DNA from: Aralia elata
Taxonomy: Eukaryota > Streptophyta > Magnoliopsida > Apiales > Araliaceae
Direction of reading: 5' to 3'
Assembly (NCBI GenBank): GCA_034770075.1
Contig: CM068382.1
Coordinates: 83,916,643 to 83,980,642, forward strand
DNA length: 64,000 nt
The first letter of the stretch is position 1, and every line of letters starts with the position of its first letter. The notes under the pieces were generated by a model, which worked only from the letters and a program-made list of their open reading frames with translations, had not been told where the DNA came from and made no database searches. Of the stretch, positions 11,706 through 23,714 are shown piece by piece. The translations under genes and the position numbers were made by a program.

Positions 11706-11969
11706 ATATTTCAAAAATTAGTTGACTTACTAATTTTTAGTTGACTTAATAATTAAAATTAGTTTAAATAATTAGCAAAAATACATACCTTTTTATATAC
11801 ATAAAGATAATAGATTATGATATTAGATAAATATTTTTGTTATATTTTAATTATAATATTATTTAAATAGATTAATAACAAATTGACTTATATACTAATT
11901 ATTTGTGGCTTATTTATTTAATAAAATAAATACTTAAGTCAATGAGAATTATCAATTTTGATATTAAAT

Positions 11970-12376
11970 AAGATCTAAGTTCCCTTTCAAGTTCATGTAT
12001 TAGAATAATATACATTTATATACATACATCATAATATAAATAATCCCTTCTTCTTCATTTTTGACTCAGTTGAACCGAATGAACCAAATTGTGTTTTTAA
12101 TTATAATTTTCTTCTAAATTTATATTATATAAGTTCAAATTATATTTTTTGATATGAAATAAAAATATAAAATAAATGTATCTTTATTTTATCTAACTAA
12201 ATCTTAAAAGAAACATAAAAAACTAAACTCATTTTTGCATATATAGTTTTAAGTATGGTGATTTTATATTCTTAATAACAAACAAATGTGTGTATCTAAT
12301 TATTACATAACATGTAAAAATGACTTTTGTTCATTTTAAGATCTTAATTAAGCACCATTTTAAATTCCTGTTATAG

Positions 12377-12421
<45 letters not shown>

Positions 12422-13290
12422 TCATAATTATAAACAAATAGTTATATACATACATCCCATTATCAATTATAAGGTCATGTTGAGTTTATAATTTTTAAAA
12501 AAAATAATTTAATTGTATAATTATCGATATGAAATAAAACTATAAAAATAATTATAACTTTACCTTGTCTAAGTAGATCTTAAAAAAAACAAAAAACTAA
12601 ACTCATGCATATTTAGTTCTAAGTATAATAGTTTTTGATTCTCAATAACAAATAAATATGAATACCCACCTATTACGTGCCAAATAAAAAAAAATATTTG
12701 TCCATTTTAAGATCTTAATTAATTACCAAATCAAATTCATATATTAGAACAATATAAATACATTCATTATAATTATAAACAAATGGTTATATACACACCT
12801 TTCCATAACTTATTACAAATTCATATTGACATTATAATTTTAAAAAATACATAAACTAGATACAAAAAATCTTTCAACTAAACCTTAAGCCTTAACCACT
12901 AACCCCGAACATTCAATGTGAAATTAAATTATAAAAATAATTCTTACTTTACTTTAGCTAACTATATCTAAAAGAAAAAAAATAACATTCTCTTTATTTT
13001 AAATTATAAGATTAATATTAACTTTTTTAAAAATTAATTTTAAACATTTTAAACTCAAAATTGATATGAATTCATTTAGTTTATGTCAAAATAATTATAA
13101 ATATTTTAAATTTTCTAAAAGAACTACTAATTATAAGATTTATTATTTTCAAACTTAGATAATTATGTCAATTTTAATTTAAAATTTTTTATAAATCTTA
13201 TAATTTAGAATGGAGGGAATACTTAAACTTATTGATACATATTTAGTTTAAGTATGATAACTATAAATTTTTAATAACAAATAAATATCT
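11970..13290. repeat. AT-rich tandem repeat, ~365-bp units, third unit split by a MITE
   Basis: Two clear units start at about 12204 and 12569 with CTTAAAA-AAAC...AAAAAACTAAACTCAT. They share the order: TTTAGTT-TAAGTAT, AATAACAAA-AAAT, CATTTTAAGATCTTAATTAA, a TATAGAACAATATA stretch, AAACAAAT-GTTATATACA, and CATATTGA-TTTATAATTTT. A partial unit precedes them from about 11970. A third begins near 12966, is broken by the MITE at 12985-13222 and resumes with GATACATATTTAGTTTAAG. A (TA)n run lies at about 12382-12414. Confidence 0.65.
12985..13222. mobile_element. MITE with AAATTATAAG arms inserted in the 365-bp repeat
   Basis: The left end has TCTTTATTTTAAATTATAAG. The right end on the opposite strand reads CCCTCCATTCTAAATTATAAG minus its first base. 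It is AT-rich and non-coding. It interrupts the third 365-bp unit, which dates it after that unit formed. Confidence 0.55.
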
Positions 13291-14478
13291 AACATTTTTT
13301 AATTTACGTAAGAAATGGAATGAAAGAGGAAAAAAACAAGTATTACTAATGAGTCCTTCTTCGCTGCCCGGGAATGGGGACCGCTTTGGGAACCGGTCCA
13401 AAAATTTATTTTTATTTTTTTTGTTTTCACTCTAAAATAATTTATATAATTTATTGAAACTGAAATTTAAAAAAAAATAGTGATTTAAGTGTGATTTGAA
13501 TATATATCAAAAACTGATAGCAGAGTTTGGCTGTTTGAGTTACTTTAGTTCACAATTGATTTGCTTTTGTGGCTAATTTTTTAATAATTATGTAAAAGGT
13601 ACAAATATATGTTTATTTTTAGTTTTGTCATCTCCTTAACCTTTTCTTTTCCTGTCGAACATGAATTGATTATTCCAATTCCTCAATTCTCTAATATTCT
13701 AATCCGTGAGATGGGCTAATGCAGATGTTAAAAACAGAAAATAAAAAAATCTAAATTACGTGTTCACTATTTGTCGCCTTTTACTTCTTAATGGGGTATC
13801 AGATGTTTATTCCATTGTTTTGCTAATAGTGTGAAAAATCAAGAATTTGATAAAAAAAATTATGGTATTTATTTATTTTATTTAAGTATTTATGATGGAG
13901 TTACTTTAGTGTTGTTTTAAAAAAATACGTATTTTAGTAGTAGTGAACATACTAATAAGTAATTAAAAGGTAAAATAATAATAATAGTTAAAATTACATA
14001 ATTTACAAGAAAAATTAATCTCAATTTAAATTAGATTTTTTTGGTTAATATTCTCATTTAAAATACTATTCAGACCTTTCTGATTATCAAACAAGTTTTA
14101 TTTAAACTGTTCAGAGGGTTAAAATGATAAAATACTGTTATTCAAACATTTTGAAAAAAATAATTATCAAACAATATTTTTTCATTCAGATACAATTTTA
14201 GACAGAGGTTCTATATTATTCAAATGTCTAAACTGTTAAGACCTTAACACTCAATTTTATCAAACACCACCTAACTCTAACGTACTAAAGAAATTTCCAA
14301 ATCGGAGGTAAGAGTTTCCAAGGACAGAAAGCGATAACCAAAACGTTGGCAGGGACTCATGTTGTTGAGGCTACTTTCAGCATTTATTCGTGATTAGTTT
14401 GTTTTGAGTTGACTTGTCAAGCAGGTGGCTGAAAGTTTCTCTTTTTCTTTATTTTTTTCTCTTTGCCATTTTTTTATA
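13291..14478. other. AT-rich intergenic region, right end of a degraded Tourist-like MITE
   Basis: No coding signal. Near 14255-14275 the sequence TTTATCAAACACCACCTAA resembles the right terminus of PIF/Tourist-type MITEs (compare the element at 54754-55390). A matching left end was not found. Confidence 0.35.
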
Positions 14479-14737
14479 CTCCCTTCGTCCCAAATTAATT
14501 ATTCAGTTTTGACTTTTTAAAGTCAAATTGACCATTTTTAAAACTAATCTTTTTACTATTTTTGCTAAAATATAGGTGAAGAGATTATAACTAAAAGAAA
14601 GTATATACAATTTATTACTAACCCCAATTTTTATAATTTTAGAAATATATTTATATATGCTTAATTATTAATTCTAAAAATAGTCAATTTGACTTAAAAA
14701 AAATTAAAACTGAGCAATTAATTTGGGACGGAGTGAG
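14479..14737. mobile_element. Stowaway-like MITE
   Basis: Starts CTCCCTTCGTCCCAAATTAA and ends TTAATTTGGGACGGAGTGAG, long inverted repeats, with TA on both sides. The internal arms CTTTTTAAAGTCAAATTGAC / GTCAATTTGACTT also pair. It is 259 bp and non-coding. Confidence 0.88.
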
Positions 14738-14946
14738 TAACATTTTTCTCTAATGAAATTCCTATCAATCAATACTCCTTCACTTCCACAAAAACAATTG
14801 TATTTAATCAAGTTTTTGTTACATAAAAAGAGTTTATTGTCATAAATTTATTACCGTCCACCACTACTAAATTAATAAAATATTACTTTTAGAGATGTAC
14901 ATAAAACAAAATACATCTTTAATAAATAATAATAATAATAGTAGTA

Positions 14947-14987
<41 letters not shown>

Positions 14988-15829
14988 TACAATTGCACGA
15001 TGTCTATGAATACTTGGTGAAAAAACATGTAGAATCCACGTAAACTAGTTTAATCTCTTGATATTCTTAGTATATAATCTAGGTGGATTAGATATAAAGA
15101 CACAGAATATGAGTAACTAAAAAGTAAAAGAAATGTAAAACAATATTAGAACTAACTAAAAAAATATTATTAATTAAAAAGCAATCTAGGAAAAAAAATT
15201 AATTAAGAAACAAATACATAACAATTACTCTCTTCTTTTTTTATATATAAAACTCATACTATATATGTCACCAGCTAAATGTACAATTTTGAATAATAGA
15301 TCAATTAAGTCAAAATTAAATAAATTAAATATGATTTCGATCTTCTTTTCTTTAATTTAATAATTTTTATGGTAATCATAAATTATTAAGTATTAAAGAT
15401 TAACAACAATCGATCAAAACTTCCTAGAAAACATAAACTATGAAAAACTCATATGTAGTCTATCAAAACCTTTTACCCAATTTAAAATCAGATAAGTGTT
15501 GGCCTGGTGTATGATTAACCAAAAGGGAGGGAATCGGAAGTTTCAAATTTTTTTTTTTTAAGTTTTTCAACTATTTACAGTGGAATAATAAAAACACTCC
15601 CACTCAAACTGTTTGACTCTATTCTGGGTATGTGAGGCTGACTTACACTATGAATGTGACTCTGTGTACTGATGAACTCGATCGAATCACAATGAATTCA
15701 ATGTATAAACTAGACACAAACTAAATTAAACTAATTAAGCAAACACACAATAACACGGGAGATTTTACGTGGTTCAACACAACTTGTGCTTAATCCAGAG
15801 AACACTAGTCTGATGCATTGTTGTATAAT
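14738..15829. other. AT-rich flank of the Tat insertion, with (AAT)n microsatellite
   Basis: An (AAT)n run with AGT interruptions lies at about 14925-14988. The stretch 15590-15829 (GAGATTTTACGTGGTTCAACAC and a following TTAATCCAGAG) looks like old copia-type LTR sequence and continues across the Tat insertion at 27064. No gene. Confidence 0.4.
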
Positions 15830-17859
15830 TGTAGACACCCAAATTTTGCACTTCGTATACTAACCCTGACAGGAGGGCAAAATCGTCAGTTAACCCAGTC
15901 TACGAGAACGAAAGGTGGACATAAGTACAAACACTCGGAGCCACCGCAACGACGTGCGATCAAAGCCGACACGACAACGATCAAAGCGGAATGACGTGGC
16001 ACGTTTCCCAGCGGTTCCCGGACTGCAAAATACAAGTCTCTCAGCAAAAACCAACAGCACGACGCGAAAATCGAGGTGCGATGCGAAAACCGAGAATGAT
16101 TAAAATAACTGAAGTGCATGGCGGGCTGAAGTGCGCGATGGGCGCGGAGAAACCAAGGCCAGCCGCAGATTGATCTGCTGCGGCTGCCCTTGGCCAGCCT
16201 TTATCAGCTCATTTCTTCATTCGGATACAGGGGAGTTGAAGAGCAACGGAAGAAATTGGAAAAGAGGAAGAAAATAGCAGCAGGCAGCAGGAGTTAGGGA
16301 GAGAAAAGAGAGAAAATAGTGAGGATTTGTACCCCTTTTGGGAGATTATAGCACATATATTTCCTACTCTATTCAATACACAAGTTTATACACATCGTGG
16401 GGATTATTTGCAAGGTGAAAAACCCTTTGTTATAGCATTTTGTTATACCATTTTTGTTAAGCTTTTATCATTCGGGCTACATTAAATGTAGTTTTTCTTA
16501 CATATTATTGTGGAGCCATGGATTAAGGACTATTAGTAGGGGTTCCATCGGAACAAAATTCCTCCTAATGGCCCGATGATATCCATTTGGTGCAATTTTT
16601 AGCTCGTTACGGTATCGTATTTTGCGTAGTATATTTAAATTACTATTTTAGGATATTGTAGTGTGTTAGGCAACCCGTTGTTGTTTATTTTTGTTGTGTC
16701 CATTTTGTGGTTGTGTAGTAATTTTGGATGTGAGCCTAGGAACGCGACCCCGTGGTCCAAATCCGATGATGGACATTTTTGGATGTATGTAGTCGGGTTG
16801 ATGTATTCGTTATTGTAAATATGTAATTGTTGGGCCTTAAAACGATATCAAATCGAAAATCGGGTTTAAGGCCCCATGATAGTGAAATATGTGATTGTGG
16901 GCGTTTGGGGTTATTTTGATGGCTCACATGTCCATAAATAGCCCCAACGCATTTTAATGCTTGATTTGATTTATGACACAAAAAATTGATTTCAAAGCTA
17001 AATGATGAAGATTTCCATAAAATCAATCAAATTAGGTTATTAGCACCACGAGGCGTAAAATTGAAAGTGCAAATGAATGTCGATTCCTCTTTAACGAGAA
17101 AGCTAAAGGAAGTCGTTTTCCAAAAACATCACAAGAATGGTTTTATACAAAATAAATGACGGTTTATTAAATCGTTGTGCATAGGGTTAAAGGGATCCTA
17201 GAAATTGCCCGCCACTTTATTTACGAAGGCAATGTATAGGTCTCGATTCCTGTTTTGACGAAGGTTTAAAAACTCTTGTTTTGCCAAAAACGATACCTAA
17301 TAAAAATCCCACAGCTTTTGACAATTAAAATCAAACCTTTCTCATAAAGAATAGAGCTTTCTCGTATAGGTCGAAAGACCTCCTAAAGCACTCTCTAAAT
17401 AAAGCACGACTCTTCATAAAAACCCAAATGGTTTCTTCATGCAAACTCACCACAACATTCACATAAGCACACACACGCGCACACACACATTTTAAGAATT
17501 AAAGGATAGGAAAAGCATCGAGATTGCGGTAATCGTGTTTCACGAAAGTCGGGGGGTGCCTAACACCTTCCCCTCGCTTATGCAAACCCCCGAACTCTAT
17601 GAATCTCGGTTCGCAGACCAATTAATTCGGAGTCACATATGAGCCAGCGATTTACGAAAACGAAACTCGGATGAGTTGGTACATCCATTTCAAATATACC
17701 AACTGGCGACTCTGGTCAATTGGCTCATCATTAAAAAACGATCTTTCAAAACCCCGTCGACATTTATGCCAACCTTTTCCAAAAATTATCTAAATTAAAA
17801 AAGGCTAAAATTGGAAAGGGTAATAATCACCACATGAAGCGATCCTCCCGGCGTCGACA
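15830..17859 (+). repeat. 5' LTR of the Tat element
   Basis: 2030 bp, TG...CA termini, nearly identical to 25030-27063. It contains a (CA)n-rich tract near 17470. The motifs TGCCTAACACCTTCC and GATGAGTTGGTACATCC are also present in the Tat-type LTRs at 5731 and 40569. Open frames inside are not genes. Confidence 0.95.
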
Positions 17860-17861
17860 GC

Positions 17862-17879
17862 TGGCGACTCCGCTGGGGA
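17862..17879 (+). other. Primer binding site, tRNA-Arg(ACG)-like
   Basis: TGGCGACTCCGCTGGGGA begins 2 bp after the 5' LTR. It is complementary to the CCA-bearing 3' end of plant tRNA-Arg(ACG) as I know it, the usual primer of Ogre/Tat elements. Confidence 0.85.
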
Positions 17880-18651
17880 CATTAGAGGGCTTAAGCCGCG
17901 TTCAAATCTTGATGCTGTCCTATCCTTCAAAAATTTATGAATGTGTATGCATGTGCGATATTTTGACCTATTTTACTTGTTGTTGTGTGAATGTGTGTTT
18001 TGTCCAATGAATGAATGATTGAATGGAATTGCTTTACTTTAAAGTAATCATTTGCATACGGTGAGGACGATGAATGTGAATGTATGTTGAGAGTGTACCT
18101 CCTCCTGAGACAAACCTGCCGGTTGCTTATTACTGGACTCGAAGGGGCTGCTCCCCGGAGATGGCTCAGGAAATGCACCACCCAGATCCGCTCCAATCGA
18201 AAAGATTCAGACGAGTAGATTGCGAAAATTTGGGGACCTTCATGCCGAAAAGCCGCGAGAGTAACCTTAGGATAGGTCAACCTCAGATTAACCCAACGCA
18301 GGGAAGGTCTCTTCATGCCCTTTTACGTTTACACGTATAAGTGTCATAGTCCCATTCACTGTTTTACATATACCTTCCCTGTTGTCAAAAGAAAGTACTG
18401 ACCTCTATGTTTTGCAGGGAATAGCTGGGAGAGCATAATAATTCGTGTCCAGCATTTGTTATTGCAATAAGGGACTGCTAACATTTTGTTTTGCAGGGAA
18501 AGATTAAAAAACCCAAAAACACAAGAGTTACAGCTTTAGCATGCATCCACATCTTTCATTTCCCAAGATTAAACTTCAAACCGCTTTCCCCTGTAGGATT
18601 GCTCCTCAAACGCGTCTGCAATCTAGGAGGGCCCAGATTTCTACATCTGAA
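17880..18651 (+). other. Untranslated leader with two TTTTGCAGGGAA acceptor-like sites
   Basis: No convincing coding sequence. The phrase TGTTTTGCAGGGAA occurs at 18409-18422 and TTTTGCAGGGAAAG at 18489-18502, each after a T-rich stretch. Both look like 3' splice sites. Ogre relatives are known to splice, but splicing here is inference. Confidence 0.5.
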
Positions 18652-20215
18652 ATGACTGATATTCCACCTACCAATCCTGGTTCCATATCTCGGGAGGAAT
18701 TCGATGATTTTAAAAAAACAGATATTGGAAATGGCCACGATACTGAAAGAGCAGTTGCTACCTAAGCAGGATCCGTCAAGCAAGGATCCGCCTAAAGATG
18801 ATCAACCCCAGCCTAAGGGCGAGCCAGTCATCCCAAAGGCCATTCCTACACCTAACCGGACAGTGATCACTATCCTAGAGGAGGGAGCCACTGATGACCT
18901 TCGAAAGAAAATGAAGCAGATGGAGAAAACTATCCAATCTCTGAAAGGCATAGGGTCCCTGGGCAGGGTGAACTATTCAGATCTGTATGTCTTTCCAGGA
19001 ACCAAGTATCCGGAGAAGTTCAAGATCCCTGAATTTGAGAAATATAATGGGAAGGGAGACCCCTATACACACCTGAAGATATACATTGGGGAACTTGGGT
19101 CTTATGCAGAGGACGAAGGACTGAGGATGCAATTATTTCAAAAGAGCCTAACGGGAGAAGCAAGAACGTGGTATGCCCGCCTTGATAATGCCCGGATCCA
19201 CAATTGGGAGGAGTTGGCCCATACTTTCTTGACACAATACAGCTTCCAGACACAGATGGCCCCTGACAAATATCAGATGACAAAGGTCAAGAAGCAACCA
19301 AAAGAATCTTTTAGGGACTATGCACAGCGGTGGAGGGGTATGGCTGCACAGGTGAATCCCCCAATGAGCGAGGCGGAGATGGTAATGACCTTTGTGGATA
19401 TTCAGGAGGCGCCCTATTATGAGCGAGTGATAGCAGGGATTGGAAGACCTTTTGCCGAAATGATAAAGCATGGAGAAATGGTTGACATGGGGTTAAAGTC
19501 TGGCAAGATCCGGGACTTCACAGCTCTAGAAGCAGTTGCGGAGCAAATCCATAGTGGAAACTATGGCAGTGCTTCCCACAGGACCCAAAAGAGAAGGGAG
19601 GAAGATGTGTCCCTCATTCTGCAGGGATCATCTAGGAAGGTGGAGAATAGCCCTCCAGTGCAAATACAGAGAATTGTGCCACCCCGACAACCTAATTTCG
19701 ATAATCAAAGGACGGACGGACGAAGAAGATTTGAGACCGCAAGAGATCGGGTATTCACCCCGCTCGGGGATCCTCTTGAACAGATTTTGGCAGTATTAAT
19801 AGCACAGAGAAGGATAGTTGATTTGGCGCCCCCAATTGACCCGAAAGCGAGAGGATTTGACCCGAGTAAGAGGTGTGTGTACCATTCGGGTTCCCCGGGT
19901 CATGATACTCAGGAATGCTGGGCGTTGAAGCACAAGATTCAGAACATGATCGATAGCGGGGAGATTATGGTGGAACAGCCAGAGTCACCAAATGTTAAAG
20001 TCAATCCCCTGCCTAAGGATGATGGGGAAGGGGTTAATGTGGTGGAAGCCAGCGAAGTCGGGGGACCACCAAGGCTGAATTATATAAAGAGAATTGATGA
20101 GATGATTGGCATGACAAGTGATCAGGGAGCGAAGCCGCCTTTCATCTGTTGCATTCCGGCCGATCTGACCACCAACAACTGGACGATGAAGCCAGTAATA
20201 TCCAAACGAGGGTAA
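18652..20215 (+). pseudogene. gag: Tat/Ogre gag, nearly complete, one frameshift near the N terminus
   Basis: Encodes the capsid-nucleocapsid protein that packages the element's RNA. The long open frame (18704-20215, 503 codons) has a Retrotrans_gag region: KFKIPEFEKYNGKGDP, then YIGELGSYAEDE, LTGEARTWY, and NWEELAHTF...PKESFRDYAQRW. The C-terminal knuckle reads CVYHSGSPGHDTQECW, i.e. C-x2-H-x5-H-x4-C, followed by the lineage-typical ALKHKIQNMIDSGE. A better N terminus (MTDIPPTNPGSISREEFDDF) lies in another frame starting at 18652. The two meet at a run of seven A at 18712-18718, where one base too many (or slippage) breaks the frame. A start at 18541 is also in that upstream frame. No protease motif follows. 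Confidence 0.85.
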
Positions 20216-20366
20216 AATATGACGTCAGGGTGGTATACCCTGGATGGTGGGGGATGAATAGATACCCGTTTTGTTCCTTATTTTGAATTTTGCATGGTTA
20301 TGTTATTTTGTCATGTTATTTTAAAGATGATCATTGCGGGAAAATGACTTATATATATGACAATTT
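20216..20366 (+). other. gag-pol junction with intron-like end
   Basis: The T-rich stretch ends TTTGTTTCATGGCAG just before the pol frame reopens at about 20361. This resembles the 3' splice site of the intron known between protease and RT in Ogre elements. The protease-coding sequence itself is absent. Confidence 0.4.
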
Positions 20367-21374
20367 TTGTTTCATGGCAGGTGTACCGATTTGAGTATTG
20401 CTTGCCTAACAAACGATGTTTCAAATTTGAAAGACGACTATGATTTTGATATTGAGCTGGATTTCGATTTAATGGGCATTGAGCAGGATAAGACAGATAA
20501 TGACGACATGCCTGACGAGATCAAAGGATGGGTCGAAGACAAACCCAAACCCAACTTAGACCAAATCATCACCTTAAATATCGGAACCCCTGACAAACCC
20601 AAAGAGCTCAAGATAGGGACAGACCTGACCCCTAGCCAAAAAACAGAAATAACCGAGTTGCTAAGCCAGTATGAGGATGTTTTTGCCTGGTCTCATGAGG
20701 ACATGATCGGATTGTCCACCGACATTGTGGTACACCGGTTGCCCATCAAGAAGGGTTTCAAACCTGTCAAGCAGAAACACCTCAATTCTGTCATTTACCG
20801 TCCTAAGATGAATGGGGCAGTGAAGGCTGCAAATAAGAATATCAAGAAGATAATGACGAGAATGTCTGTCAATCATCGGGGATGGCCGGATCTGTTACCT
20901 CTCACCCTGCTGGCATACAGAACGTCGGTGCGTACTTCTATAGGGGCAACCCCTTACGCTTTGGTATACGGAGTGGAGGCTGTTCTGCCAGTTGAGGTTG
21001 AGATGGCGTCCCTCAGAATCTTGATTGATGCTCAGATAAACGAGGATGATTGGATGCAAAATCGGTATGACCAATTGGCCCTAATTGATGAAAGGAGGGT
21101 GGCTACTGTTTTGCACGGTTAGTTATATCAGCAAAGAATCTCTCGATCGTACGACAAAAAGATAAGACCTCGGAAGTTCAAGGAAAATGACCTAGTGCTA
21201 AAGAGAGTCATGCCTTGTCAAGACGAAGCCAAGGGGAAGTTTGCCCCGAACTGGGAAGGACCTTTTGTGATTAACAAAGTGTTGTCCGGAGGAGCCCTCA
21301 TATTGCAAGAGATGGACGGTGAGGTGTTTCCACGGCACATCAATTCTGACTCGGTGAAGCGGTTCTACGCCTAA
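20367..21374 (+). pseudogene. pol: pol remnant: RT N terminus fused to integrase C terminus by deletion
   Basis: The first ~135 codons are the RT lead-in of Tat elements (LSQYEDVFAWSHEDM, then GLSTDIVVHRLPI). At about 20775-20787 the reading jumps from KPVKQK straight to YRPKMNGAVKAANKNIKK, the end of the integrase core, so the RT palm, RNase H and most of integrase are missing. Integrase continues (NHRGWPDLLPLTLLAYRTS, then GATPYALVYG). A TAG at 21120-21122 interrupts it. The same frame resumes (LYQQRISRSYDKK, WEGPFVI, DSVKRFYA) to a TAA at 21372-21374. The RT YxDD and integrase catalytic residues are not encoded. Confidence 0.88.
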
Positions 21375-21940
21375 AAAAACAAAAAAGCAAAAAAAAAATA
21401 AAAAAACAAAAACAAAAAAAAAATCATCATCATCATTTTCTCCTCTTTCTTTGAAAGAACGAACTACGTAGGACCTGATTTCCCGACTTGTGGGAATACG
21501 TAGGCAGCCATCATGGCACGGTCCATTCCTTTACAAAATAATACTTTCTCTAACCAAGACTGATTCCCAACAGCCAGAAAAACCTTCCTGTACCCTCGAA
21601 ACCTTCCCGAAACCAGCCACCTAATCGGCTTCATCTCAAATGACATAACCCTAACCCAGCCAAACAGTTAGCCGAAATCTAAGACTCAGTCCGATGAAAT
21701 CAACAGGGTGTGCGGCAATATCTGTCAAATTTCCATCAAGACTTGAGAAGAGAAAGAAGGCGAAATATCAAAATCGTGGTTATCTGGATAAAATGAGGAT
21801 CCAATGAAGGGCAACGATACGACAAAAAGGGAAAATGACTAAATTTAAATGCATGTCTATATATATAAGTCATTTTGTTACAAGATTTCTCTTTCGATAA
21901 CCGATGAAACTGACATAGTCTATGCAGAAAATAAAATGAT
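21375..21940 (+). other. Post-pol spacer with A-rich tract and ACGTAGG motif pair
   Basis: An A-rich run at 21372-21423 is followed by CTACGTAGGACCTGATTTCC and TACGTAGGCAGCCATCATGG at 21463-21515. This motif pair recurs downstream of pol in Tat-lineage elements as far as I know. No gene. Confidence 0.5.
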
Positions 21941-23682
21941 CTACAAATCTGAAATTAACTGAAGCAGGATGGATAGGGTGGTGGATAGATCTAAAGCATC
22001 GGCATCCCCTGCAATCTGCTGCCCCATCGTGGCGATGCGATCCAATAAAGCAGTGGCTCGGCTAACAATCTCAGAATGAGCATCTATAACTGCCCTAGTC
22101 TGCAATATAATGGCGTCTCTGTCAGCGAGGGCAGCATCTCTGGCCAGAATGGCAGTATCTCTCTCAACAAGAGCAGCATCCCTCTCAGCCTCAGTAGTAA
22201 TCAAGGCCAGACGGATTCGGCTATCCTCATTAACCCGACTAGGGCAGAATCAGCCAAGATGGAATAAGAAGTATGGGCGGGAGTGGAGAAGCCTTCTAAA
22301 TCATGTCCGGACATCACCTCTGTAGACTCAGGAGGAACGAATACCTCTGGGGTGGTATCATCTGTGGAAATCACTCGAGAGTCATCAAATACTCCAGTCT
22401 GACTCAAACCCACCATGTCAGAGTCTTCGTGCAACCATTGCACATAAGCAAATGTCTGAATGAGGCAGCTCTCACTATACTCGGCAAAGATCTTGCGAGA
22501 CCAAAGATCGTATACCCGCAGTAGATCTCTCTCTGTCTGGGGTGATATGAAGAATCGGTAGTCAGCTGCGCCCGTGAAAGGGTGAAAATCCTGTATCTGA
22601 TCAAACTGCCCCATAACCGCCAAAGGATGATAGGTCGTCACGCCCCTCAAGCCAGAAATAGGGATGAAATCCAAGGTGGGCACAGGAGTCGAGAAGCTCA
22701 TGAAGGAGCAATAACCCGAATAGATCAAGAGATGAAAAGGCTCCTCAATAGCCGATAAGAATTCTGTCCAGCAAGCCGCATCAGTACAGCTCACGGGACG
22801 GAACGAAAATTGCATGGTTATGTCGTGGCTGAAGCAAAACCCATGGCGACGAAAATGACCGATGGGGCTGAGATGACTCATAAACCACACATACAACAAA
22901 ATAGAGCTCCCTCTGAATACCCTGCCTCGGAAAGACTGACAGTATGAGGCTGACATGTATGTGTCTGCTAGTATCATGGGAATAATGGTGTGATCCTCCT
23001 GAAGGGCTCTAGTGGCCGCAATAACTCGCATATCCAACATATCAGATCCGGCTGGCAGACACAAAACTGAGATAACACAAGCCATCAAAACATCTACTCT
23101 CAAAGCGCCCCAGCGCTCCTCGGACGGGGAAAAATCACCATAGAATAGAGGAAAACTGTCGGGTGAGCCGAATCGGTCAATCAGGAAATGAAGGGGAACT
23201 AGATGGTCTGATGTGATCACCGATAACAGAACTGTCCTCCGCAAACTAGTAAAAGTCAAGAACTGACGGCGCATGGGACCAGCTGTGACCCTGGCACAAA
23301 GACCATCCCAAGAGAAGCCGGTAAAGCGAGCATACTCCTCGAGAGGGGGGTCAGCTCCATTGTCCCTAATCTGAACACCTGGCGAGCAGGGGCCCAATAG
23401 CTCAGAATACCCTCCACAAAGCCCGCCGGCACCTGAAAGGATAATAAGGACCAGGAATGTCCCAGAAGACCATCTGCGATAACCTTTTCGCCCGGCGACG
23501 AACTGACCAACCAGCGGAAAAGCCTGCCAACCAACCCTGGGGGAGGACCGAGATCCAAACGTGCCACGGCGTCTGGTGACGACATCGGTGAAAAATAGTA
23601 TCAAAAAGACTGTGCAGGGGTCATTCTCTATCCATGAATAAAAAGCATGCATCATACAGTTAATAATAGAGAAATCAATCAA
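21941..23682 (-). CDS. Antisense ORF of the Tat element, DUF7745/plant-mobile-domain-like protein
   Basis: A 493-codon open frame on the strand opposite gag-pol (23682-22201). It is the longest open frame in the element's 3' half besides gag. It matches my recollection of DUF7745 proteins in order: PPLEEYARFTGF, then RVDVLMACVISVLCLP, PMILADTYMSAS with RGSSILLYVWFMSHL, and FIPISGLRGVTTYHP with FHPFTG. The frame ends at 22201. One frame over, 22204-21941 continues as a charged coiled-coil-like tail with RDAAL-type heptads (ERDAALVERDTAILARDAAL). Family members carry such a tail, so a 1-base shift near 22215-22235 probably split one ~580-residue protein. Function is unknown; an extra antisense ORF at this place is known in Tat elements. 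The initiator is uncertain. Confidence 0.72.
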
Positions 23683-23714
23683 TTTTAAAATCCATTTGAC
23701 TTATGAGAACAAAA

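Noticed and set aside
14920..14990. Possible origin or centromeric motif in AAT runs (also 27117-27190)
   Set aside because: Simple trinucleotide microsatellites, common next to plant transposons.
15886..16173. Open frames inside the LTRs (also 25086-25481, 16736-17026, 25940-26230)
   Set aside because: Present in both LTRs but on opposing strands and without family motifs; LTR sequence is not coding.
19020..19799. Frames antisense to or overlapping gag
   Set aside because: Shadows of the gag frame, which carries the recognised motifs.
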